Assembly (NCBI GenBank): GCA_002428205.1
Contig: DIUH01000177.1
Span: forward strand, 1 to 14,147
DNA length: 14,147 nucleotides
Source of the DNA: Planctomycetaceae bacterium UBA6163
GTDB taxonomy: Bacteria > Planctomycetota > Planctomycetia > Pirellulales > Pirellulaceae
Direction: 5' to 3'
Shown: positions 8,745 through 13,902 of the stretch, in pieces
How the letters are laid out: each line of letters opens with the position of its first letter
Numbering within the stretch: the stretch's first letter is position 1
Notes under the pieces: model-generated
Databases searched by the model: none
The model's input: only the letters and a program-made list of their open reading frames with translations
Told to the model about the DNA's origin: nothing
Program-made: the position numbers and the translations under genes

Positions 8745-8966
8745 ATGCAACAGGTCAAGATCTTCAAGAGCATCGAGAGTGAACGGGAAGAAATGGAAAA
8801 AGAGATCAACCGCTGGATCCGTCGCAGCGGCGCGCGGGTGATTTCGATTACCGGAAACATCAGCAATCATGGCGGCAGTGGTGGGCCGATGAGCTCTTTT
8901 TCTGGCAGCGACATCCTGATCATGCTGCTGGTCGAAGTCGACGCGCCCAAGCCCGCCGCGACCTAG
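8745..8966 (+). CDS. Small conserved 73-residue protein, divergent from the helicase
   Basis: The ATG at 8745 opens a 73-codon frame (MQQVKIFKSIESEREEMEKE). A first beta strand and an acidic helix are followed by INRWIRRSGARVISITGNIS, a Gly/Ser-rich loop, and a hydrophobic strand SDILIMLLVEVDAP. This beta-alpha-beta-beta layout reads as a real small folded protein rather than a shadow frame. I recall similar small proteins in other planctomycetes but know of no function for them. The gene shares a 126-base divergent promoter region with the helicase gene, which gives a possible but unproven regulatory link. There is no signal peptide or membrane segment, and no clear Shine-Dalgarno site precedes the start. 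Confidence 0.7.
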   Translation: MQQVKIFKSIESEREEMEKEINRWIRRSGARVISITGNISNHGGSGGPMSSFSGSDILIMLLVEVDAPKPAAT

Positions 8967-9643
8967 GCACCCCGTTCGCAGTCCCGCCTTCAAGCGGCAA
9001 AGGTTCATAGCCGCCACGCGGATTGCGCCTGCCCACAACCCAGCGGCGGCCAAAAAATGGCAAAATCGTCCAACACCCCATCCGCCGCTTCGGTTCATCC
9101 AATCGTTCCAAGTCCTGACAGCACTAACGCGTTGACGTTTGCGTGAACGGCGAGGATGTTTTTGACCATCGATTCAAACTGCCTTCCCGCAACAGCGGTC
9201 AATACGGCGGCAAGGCATCTTTTCACATTCGCAGGTGATGCCCCAAGACGTCATGCCTTCGTCGACATTACGGAGTGACGGTAAATCGCGGCGACCGAGT
9301 AAAAAACATTATCACGAAAACACCCACATTCACATCCGCTCGTCGCCAATCATGACTACACGATGGCAATGTGTGAGAATCACGTTGGTTTGTATCATTC
9401 TCCCTGGAAGATCCATGCCCGCTGCCAGGCAATCTGGCACTGGGCCTTTGATCCAAAAGAGATGTGTATAACAACAAGAGCGGTGGCGAAAAATTTTACG
9501 TTTCAAAGCCACCCAACTCCGTCGCTCTGGAGCGCGGCTTGGTTATCGGATCATTCGGTAACAATTGGGCATTCGACAATGCCGCACACACCGTAGCGCA
9601 AAGTACACGCTCCCAAGCTGCGGGATTGCTGACGAGCACCGGT
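8967..9643. other. Gene-poor intergenic stretch
   Basis: These 677 bases lie between the small plus-strand gene and the membrane-protein gene ending at 9644. Several short frames exist on both strands, but none has convincing composition, a start signal or a recognised motif. The best is a plus-strand frame from GTG 9464 that overlaps the end of the next gene. The stretch could be a decayed gene or cassette remnants. I see no tRNA, terminator or repeat that I can support. Confidence 0.4.
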
Positions 9644-10015
9644 CTATGCATCTGAATCATTCACTGGCACTGCCTTCACACGTTGAAAGATGGCAGCAGC
9701 TCGGGCCAACAGAGCATAGATCACACACGCAACGGACAGATTACCAACCATTGCCATGCGATTCCAAACTGTGCGTTGTCCGAATTCGACCTTGTTCGCT
9801 TCAATGAAAGGGCCAGACGAGGTCCTGGCGACTGTCCATGGCCACCCGCGTTCATTGAACTCGATCGACTTGCCGAAAGAAAACCCAGGATATCCAGTGG
9901 GACGACTAGCAGCGGTCTCTATTCTGGATCGGGTTCTAAAATTGACACCAATCATGATCGCCATGACTATGGTCGCAAGTAAAAACTGGATCATTGTGAA
10001 TCGCGTTAATCGCAT
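9644..10015 (-). CDS. Small predicted membrane protein
   Basis: This gene encodes about 123 residues from the ATG at 10015 (MRLTRFTMIQFLL). A TTG at 10024 would add three residues. Residues 5-25 form a strong membrane segment (IQFLLATIVMAIMIGVN). A second segment lies near residues 90-112 (MVGNLSVACVIYALLARAAA). Between them is a polar loop of about 65 residues, probably on the outer face. An N-terminal Arg followed by Phe-rich hydrophobic sequence is common in small planctomycete membrane proteins of unknown role. The gene lies at the left end of a cassette-like array and has the same strand, but I see no clear attC downstream, so its membership is uncertain. I assign no function. Confidence 0.65.
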   Translation of the reverse strand: MRLTRFTMIQFLLATIVMAIMIGVNFRTRSRIETAASRPTGYPGFSFGKSIEFNERGWPWTVARTSSGPFIEANKVEFGQRTVWNRMAMVGNLSVACVIYALLARAAAIFQRVKAVPVNDSDA

Positions 10016-10092
10016 AATATGCAAGAGAGGGAACAGGTTGCGATACCGTCGTATTTTTAGAGATAAGCGATTCTGTACAAATCAGTGGGCAT

Positions 10093-10137
10093 AAGACCGA
10101 TGACGACACCCGCCTGCGTCTCGCGGGAGGATGTCTT
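10093..10137 (-). repeat. Long imperfect hairpin upstream of the small membrane protein gene
   Basis: The outer arms AAGAC/GTCTT and an inner stem CCCGC/GCGGG around an 8-9-base loop make a 45-base imperfect hairpin. No T-tract follows in either direction. It could be a terminator without a U-run, an operator, or a degenerate cassette recombination site. It lies about 80 bases upstream of the gene starting at 10015. Confidence 0.45.
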
Positions 10138-10186
10138 ACCAACTTTAACCGATTTACTTTCTGCCTACCCGCTTATCGCCATCGTA

Positions 10187-10245
10187 CAGCACCACGAGGT
10201 TGTCGCTTCACTCACGATCGACTCGGCAACTCGGCCTGCATCCCC
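10187..10245 (-). repeat. Possible degenerate attC downstream of the ydeI-like cassette
   Basis: Plus-strand segments 10189-10202 (gcaccacgaggttg) and 10227-10239 (caactcggcctgc) pair over most of their length with a bulged base and a 3x3 internal loop, as in an attC L'/L'' arm. Outer R boxes matching the better sites are not evident. A separate perfect 5-bp hairpin (CCTGG/CCAGG) follows the ydeI-like stop codon. I list this only as a candidate right where a cassette attC should be. Confidence 0.3.
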
Positions 10246-10260
10246 TGGTTTGTCCAGGAC

Positions 10261-10821
10261 TTAACGCAGTCGCTTACCTGCCGCACTCGCGTCAATCACT
10301 TTTTGCAGCCTTTGCTCACGCGTTGCAGACCTTTTGGCTGTAGTGATCCAATGCAACAGAACCTTTCGATAGCTTGGGGGGCAGGCGTTAAAGAATTTCC
10401 AAGCGAGTCCGTTCTCTTGGAATCTTCCCAATTCCTCCTCCGTAAGTTCAGCAGTGCCATCCTGTTCGTAGGCATAGACAACAGATTTTTTATCTGTTCG
10501 AAGCGAAAATGCCTTTTCGCCATCAGTTGTCATCAAACCAGCTAGACGCAGTTGCTCAAATTTAGCAATATTCACGGCGCTCCAGATTGATCCTTGCCTG
10601 CGAGGAGTGAATCGAATCTGATACGAAAGATCGTCAATTCTCTTTCGCACTCCGTCGATCCATCCAAAGCAGAGTGCCTCGTCAACGGATTGTGACCAGG
10701 TCATTGATTGTCGCCCCGAGCCGACTTTCCAAAAGCCAACAACAAGATGCGAAGCGGTCGATGAGTTCTCCTTCAACCACGCGCGAAAAAACTCAGGTGA
10801 GGCAAAGAACTTTGGTTTCAT
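10261..10821 (-). CDS. YdeI/OmpD-associated family protein (cassette gene)
   Basis: This gene encodes 186 residues from the ATG at 10821 (MKPKFFASPEFFRAWLKE). The sequence follows the YdeI/OmpD-associated (OmdA) family along its whole length. The key segments are the N-terminal FFRAWL helix, the core SVDEALCFGWIDGVRKRIDD, RFTPRRQGSIWSAVNIAKFE, and the C-terminal PPSYRKVLLHWITTAKRSATREQRL. Length is normal for the family. Members are cytosolic and poorly characterised; in enterobacteria YdeI was linked to resistance to antimicrobial peptides. The gene begins 17 bases after an attC-like palindrome (10837-10924), as expected for the gene of an integron cassette. The family call is firm; a cellular role here cannot be read from sequence. 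Confidence 0.88.
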   Translation of the reverse strand: MKPKFFASPEFFRAWLKENSSTASHLVVGFWKVGSGRQSMTWSQSVDEALCFGWIDGVRKRIDDLSYQIRFTPRRQGSIWSAVNIAKFEQLRLAGLMTTDGEKAFSLRTDKKSVVYAYEQDGTAELTEEELGRFQENGLAWKFFNACPPSYRKVLLHWITTAKRSATREQRLQKVIDASAAGKRLR

Positions 10822-10836
10822 TTATCTTCAAGAGGG

Positions 10837-10924
10837 CGAACGTTGGCGATCACCGAGTCGCCCGAGTGGTCTTTCCATTGTCAAAACGCTCCTTTCGGCG
10901 GCTTAGGAGCATCGCTTGATTCTG
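10837..10924 (-). repeat. attC-like site A (integron cassette recombination site)
   Basis: Read on the minus strand, this 88-base imperfect palindrome begins GAATCAAGCGATGC and ends GGTGATCGCCAACGTTC. GCGAT pairs with ATCGC, and a single extra G follows on the left arm, like the extrahelical base of attC bottom strands. Outer GAA and TTC also pair. The centre reads GCGTTTTGACAATGGAAA, closely shared with site B. The end GTTC gives a partial match to the R' core GTTRRRY. The site lies between the stop codon of the DUF1559-like gene and the start of the ydeI-like gene. Confidence 0.7.
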
Positions 10925-10987
10925 TCGTAATTCCGCACTGAGAAATTCTCGCTTCGGCTCACGGCATGGATCGGCCGTGTTTCTCCG

Positions 10988-11764
10988 TTACGGCGACACA
11001 AGCAATCCAATATCTAGCAGTTGATCGCGCGAAATATTCTCGCCACCGTCGATCGTAACCAGCGCCTTTAACGTATCGGGATCGATCGATGGATTCAAGC
11101 GAAATACCTCTCCGTCACAAAACAGGACTGCAGGGCCACGTGGATGGCGACTAGATATCGAGTTCGGGCCATCATTTACCGTGAACGACATGGTTGCGAC
11201 ATCGAGATCGACAGGCGACAACCAATGGATATTCGATCGGATAGTTTCTGCGACCGCAATCGTTGAGTCTAAGCCATCGACAATCTCGGATTGAGTACGC
11301 CAACCTTGAGGTTTTCCGAACGCGTTATTGCCTACCAGCATTAAATACGACGCGTTGTGGTCAGCAAAATTGTATTCACATCGATACGGGTATGGCATGC
11401 CGTGAGGCTGCATGGCCATATCGCCTGTTTCTATGACGATTTTTTTGCTCGGCAGCGGTCGAGTGTCTATCGTGAAGTTTGCGTCTGAATCCCATGGCTG
11501 ATCGAATCGGTACTCAGAATACATTGATGACGCGAGGATGAACGGAACGCATCGTATTCGCCAACTGTGGCCACCGAAGTCCGGAGACGGATATCGGTTG
11601 AAAGTTAAGAAATAGTTGTCAAGTGCAAGAGCTATCGACCGTAGGTTGTTAGCGCAATTAGTTTCGGCGGTGCGGATCGACGCTCGATTGTACGCCCACC
11701 CGAGAAATGCGGGACAAACAGCGCACACAATGACAATGATAGCAGCTTTAAATTTGCGATTCAG
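10988..11764 (-). CDS. DUF1559-like protein with N-terminal membrane anchor (cassette gene)
   Basis: This gene encodes about 259 residues if it starts at a CTG at 11764. AAGGAG lies 8 bases upstream, a far better ribosome site than any other in the window. The frame stays open to a TTG at 11944, but those 60 residues fall across a palindromic attC-like site and do not look like protein. The first residues give a membrane anchor (AAIIVIVCAVCPAFLGWAY). Next comes a DUF1559-type core: CANNLRSIALALDNYFL, then NRYPSP, and near the C-terminus SSRHPRGPAVLFCDGEV, the equivalent of the H-x-DG region. Classical planctomycete DUF1559 proteins begin with a pseudopilin cleavage motif, which is missing here. 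The protein is probably membrane-anchored and exposed outside the cytoplasm. Function is unknown. Confidence 0.75.
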   Translation of the reverse strand: MNRKFKAAIIVIVCAVCPAFLGWAYNRASIRTAETNCANNLRSIALALDNYFLTFNRYPSPDFGGHSWRIRCVPFILASSMYSEYRFDQPWDSDANFTIDTRPLPSKKIVIETGDMAMQPHGMPYPYRCEYNFADHNASYLMLVGNNAFGKPQGWRTQSEIVDGLDSTIAVAETIRSNIHWLSPVDLDVATMSFTVNDGPNSISSRHPRGPAVLFCDGEVFRLNPSIDPDTLKALVTIDGGENISRDQLLDIGLLVSP

Positions 11765-11780
11765 AGTGGATGCTCCTTGT
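11765..11780 (-). promoter_or_regulatory. Strong Shine-Dalgarno site that points to a CTG start
   Basis: The minus strand reads AAGGAGCATCCACT immediately before CTG at 11764. The spacing of 8 bases is ideal, and no ATG, GTG or TTG lies at a workable distance in this frame. It also sits right after the end of attC-like site D, where a cassette gene should begin. Confidence 0.55.
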
Positions 11781-11782
11781 CG

Positions 11783-11874
11783 GACAAACGCTACGCGTAA
11801 CCAGGAACGTGCGGGAAAGTTCCAAACGGCCAAATCGCTTAGCTCGCGTTCTCCGGTTCGCGTGATGATTCGTC
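11783..11874 (-). repeat. attC-like site D
   Basis: On the minus strand this 92-base element begins GACGAATCATCACGCGAACC and ends CCTGGTTACGCGTAGCGTTTGTC in overlapping pieces. The outer arms GACGAA and TTTGTC pair with one G-T wobble. CGCGAACC pairs with GGTTACGCG with one extra A, and the stem continues with GGAGAAC against GTTCCT. The end GCGTTTG carries the GTT of an R' core. The primary sequence is diverged from sites A and B, but the fold and position (19 bases before the CTG start of the DUF1559-like gene) are the same. Confidence 0.6.
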
Positions 11875-11908
11875 GCTTCGCAGCAGGTCCAGCTTTGCCG
11901 CGACGATA

Positions 11909-11933
11909 TACGATACGATGATTGTACGATACG
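11909..11933. repeat. Nine-base direct repeat TACGATACG
   Basis: TACGATACG occurs at 11909-11917 and again at 11925-11933, a period of 16 bases. It lies in the noncoding tail of the cassette between the stop of the 72-residue gene and attC-like site D. It could be a binding site or chance. Confidence 0.45.
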
Positions 11934-11977
11934 TGGCGTGACAATGTGAGGGGATCGCGAACGCAGGCCTAACATTT

Positions 11978-12196
11978 TCATCCTCTTTTAGCACCAAGGA
12001 GCAAGTCAACAATCTCGGCAAAGAAAATGAATGGCGACAATAATAGGAACACGAACAAAGTGAATCCAAGATGATTCCATGAGCCGCAGACAATGTAGAT
12101 CAGCACGGCCGCGTAAGTCGTGATCTTGAAGAGCGTGCGAAGCGAGAATTGCGGTCTCTGCGGCGATAATTGTTCACCGTTGGGTTCGTCACTCAT
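11978..12196 (-). CDS. 72-residue membrane protein (cassette gene)
   Basis: The ATG at 12196 opens a 72-codon frame (MSDEPNGEQLSPQRPQFSLR). The frame is open upstream to 12316, but that part is the palindromic attC-like site E, so the ATG at 12196 is preferred. A polar head of 17 residues leads to FSLRTLFKITTYAAVLIYIVCG, a motif common at the start of small planctomycete membrane proteins, and a second hydrophobic segment (FTLFVFLLLSPFIFFAEIV). This gives two membrane segments with a short C-terminal basic tail. There is no recognised family and no inferred function. The gene starts about one base after the end of site E, as in tightly packed cassettes. Confidence 0.65.
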   Translation of the reverse strand: MSDEPNGEQLSPQRPQFSLRTLFKITTYAAVLIYIVCGSWNHLGFTLFVFLLLSPFIFFAEIVDLLLGAKRG

Positions 12197-12313
12197 GCAT
12201 TTGGCCCGATGCCTCGGAGCGGTCGGCGAATGGTTCAGATCGGTTGGCGGCGATCGTTGTTGTTTCGCTTTAACACGGCCGACCTTGCCGCTCGAGCGCA
12301 TTGGATGGTTCTG
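12197..12313 (-). repeat. attC-like site E
   Basis: Plus-strand CCGATGC (12206-12212) pairs with GCATTGG (12298-12304) with one mismatch. The stem continues as CTCGGAGC against GCTCGAG with a bulged base, and GGTCGGC (12221-12227) against GCCGACC (12278-12284). A single unpaired base follows the first helix, as in attC extrahelical bases. On the minus strand the left end reads AGAACCATC, comparable with the GAACCAAGC of site B. A clear GTT at the R' end is missing. The site lies directly after the stop codon of the SIMPL-like gene. Confidence 0.55.
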
Positions 12314-12321
12314 CACTCTTT

Positions 12322-13029
12322 TTACGTCGCTATGGAGTCCGAAATGGAGTACGTCGCTGTCAGTTTAGCAGTAAGTATGACCTTCTGAGGCGTGGGAGAC
12401 AGAAATTTCGTGGGTAGGCAGCGGCAAATGTAAGAGTAGTCTTTTCGCAAAGGATCGCCCATGCTCGGATCAACACTACCATTGGCCGTAGAAATCAAAT
12501 CGCCAAGTTTCTTCCCGATACCGGTCGCGATCGTACTGGCGCGTTTTGCGGCCACCTTCAAGCACGCTTCGATTGCAATCGACTCGTGCTGCTGACTGTC
12601 AATAAGGCCGTAAAGGATCGCACTGTCTAATGTATCTGAAAAATACGACGGACGGTGAGGGTTCTCCAGTAACGCGCCACGTTTGATTCCGTCGTCCACA
12701 ATCTTGTAATGAGTAGACGTGTCTGCGGGTGATGTTCGAACAAGAGCACCCTGCACAACAAGAGGTCGCGGGAACGATTGCGCCTCGGATCGTACGCGGT
12801 CCTCCTTTTGACCGAAGTAAATATCGAATACGTGAATGCTATGGATGGAGGTGTAGATCGTCCTGAGTGCTTCGGTTGCCTCAGCTACCTTCCGTTGGAC
12901 ATTGGCGACAGCATCTTCAAGCGTCATCCCTTCGCCGGTGAAATGAAGCTTTATGAGCGCGCAGTCTGGAGCGGCTTCATGGTCAAACGTAGCATTGATT
13001 GAGATCGATTTCTGAATGCTGTTAATCAT
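12322..13029 (-). CDS. SIMPL-domain (DUF541-like) protein (cassette gene)
   Basis: This gene encodes 235 residues from the ATG at 13029 (MINSIQKSISINATFDHEAA). It matches the pattern of SIMPL/DUF541 proteins. The N-terminal strand-turn region is PDCALIKLHFTGEGMTLEDA, followed by an amphipathic helix VANVQRKVAEATEALR. Near the C-terminus is a helix EACLKVAAKRASTIATGIGKKLG, followed by LISTANGS, and the protein ends in a strand KVILTAKLTATYSI. SIMPL members include the E. coli stress protein YggE, which is usually exported, but here no signal peptide or membrane segment is visible, so the protein is probably cytoplasmic. The function of the family is poorly known. The gene starts about 25 bases after attC-like site B. 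The family assignment is from motif pattern only. Confidence 0.6.
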   Translation of the reverse strand: MINSIQKSISINATFDHEAAPDCALIKLHFTGEGMTLEDAVANVQRKVAEATEALRTIYTSIHSIHVFDIYFGQKEDRVRSEAQSFPRPLVVQGALVRTSPADTSTHYKIVDDGIKRGALLENPHRPSYFSDTLDSAILYGLIDSQQHESIAIEACLKVAAKRASTIATGIGKKLGDLISTANGSVDPSMGDPLRKDYSYICRCLPTKFLSPTPQKVILTAKLTATYSISDSIAT

Positions 13030-13051
13030 GTTTTTGTCACCGAACCTTAAT

Positions 13052-13142
13052 GTGTAGACGACTTGTGATCATCTCGTCGCAACGACAGGTCTTCCCTTTC
13101 AAAACGCCTCATTTTGCGACTGTGTTGCATCGCTTGGTTCAC
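13052..13142 (-). repeat. attC-like site B
   Basis: On the minus strand this 91-base element begins GTGAACCAAGCGATGC, nearly identical to the same part of site A, and ends GATGATCACAAGTCGTC. GTCGCAA (plus 13076-13082) pairs with TTGCGAC (13114-13120) to form the arm. The centre GCGTTTTGAAAGGGAAGACC aligns with the centre of site A. GTGAAC fits the right half of the R'' core (RYYYAAC); the R' core is altered to GTC. The site lies between the stop of the 118-residue membrane gene and the start of the SIMPL-like gene. Confidence 0.68.
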
Positions 13143-13161
13143 CCCAGTGTAGCGACTTTGT

Positions 13162-13518
13162 CTAGTCGCCCTTCAAATGCTTAAGGATGTCTGCGCCAGC
13201 TTCCGGGAAGAAAGTGATGAAAAGCCAAACAACGAACTGAGCCACCATTCTGAGCGATTTTAAACGTCCGGCTATCATTATCCATTTTTGGGAAAAACCA
13301 GATGGCGGCATGATGATTGCTAAAACCATTGGTGGAACCACGAGTGAAACAATCAACATCGCGGCAACAAAGGTTTCGGCGGAGGCTGCTGGAGGTAGCG
13401 GCATCACCGTCGCCAGTAGCAGTCCATAAATTGTCGGACTGAAGAACACAGCCAGCCAGCACAGAAGCTTGTGCAACACAGGCAGCCTCTTCAGGGCACT
13501 GATGTTCAATGTTCGCAT
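13162..13518 (-). CDS. 118-residue multi-pass membrane protein (cassette gene)
   Basis: I chose the ATG at 13518 (MRTLNISALKRLPVLHKLL). The frame is open to 13566, but that adds 16 residues that read through attC-like site C. The protein has about three to four hydrophobic segments: LLCWLAVFFSPTIYGLLLA, FVAAMLIVSLVVPPMVLAII, and VAQFVVWLFITFF. A basic N-terminus suggests that end is inside. The C-terminus is charged (ADILKHLKGD). I do not recognise the family. The gene starts within about 10 bases of the R' end of site C and is followed by site B, so it makes a compact cassette of about 470 bases. Confidence 0.65.
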   Translation of the reverse strand: MRTLNISALKRLPVLHKLLCWLAVFFSPTIYGLLLATVMPLPPAASAETFVAAMLIVSLVVPPMVLAIIMPPSGFSQKWIMIAGRLKSLRMVAQFVVWLFITFFPEAGADILKHLKGD

Positions 13519-13523
13519 AGTGG

Positions 13524-13602
13524 CACTACGACCGCGATAACGGAGTCCCGGCGACTGATTTTCCATTATCGAAAACGACGACTCCGCGGCTTCGGTTGAC
13601 CG
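13524..13602 (-). repeat. attC-like site C
   Basis: CGGAGTC (plus 13541-13547) pairs perfectly with GACTCCG (13580-13586), and ACCG (13531-13534) pairs with CGGT (13593-13596) across an internal loop. On the minus strand the left end is GGTCAACCG, carrying the AAC of an R'' core. The centre CGTTTTCGATAATGGAAAA aligns with the centre of site A. The right end is CGGTCGTAG, with GTA where the R' GTT should be. It is the outermost site seen in the array. Confidence 0.62.
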
Positions 13603-13902
13603 GTAGGCCCAGCACGGGCGTGAACTTGTGGAGTGCCATTCTTTTTGGGGGCCAGTATCCTGGACGAAAATGAGATTTGATTGGAGGACAGTATACCGAG
13701 TGTGTCGACAGCGGTTTCAGTTTTGACCAATTTCGCGGTTTGGTTGACAGCCAAGCAAGGCTGCGATTGAGTGTGTCCGGCCGAGCAGTTGAAGCCCAAT
13801 GTATTTGATATAAGTAACCCGCGGGTTCCTAAAGGCTGAGGACCGCGTCAGGCGGGACCATAAACGGGTGGCTGAACTGGCCGCGAAGGTGGCCGAATTC
13901 CT
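13603..13902. other. Stretch without a supported gene between the cassette array and the maturase remnant
   Basis: The minus strand has a 77-codon frame from a TTG at 13799, but its composition is not protein-like and its 3' end runs into site C. A plus-strand frame across 13815-13920 encodes a helical-looking stretch (VAELAAKVAEFLTAYRQK) without a good start. It may be the eroded junction of an inserted element with the cassette array. No insertion-sequence ends or target duplications could be defined. Confidence 0.35.

Noticed and set aside
8619..9098. N-terminal extension of the helicase frame up to 9098
   Set aside because: The extra 160 residues are Arg/Gly/Phe-rich without family similarity and are antisense to the small gene at 8745; the ATG at 8618 gives a normal helicase N-terminus.
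9160..9240. Possible tRNA-like sequence around gattcaaactgcc
   Set aside because: No acceptor, D or anticodon stems could be paired around it.
9449..9655. Plus-strand frame after 9451 with protein-like pieces (GGEKFYVSKPPNSVALE, IGSFGNNWAFDNAAH)
   Set aside because: Only about 67 codons, no good start or ribosome site, no recognised family, and it overlaps the 3' end of the gene on the other strand. It may be a gene fragment but I cannot support it.
13566..13799. 77-codon minus-strand frame starting at TTG 13799
   Set aside because: Composition is not protein-like, the start is weak, and the 3' part runs into the palindromic site C.
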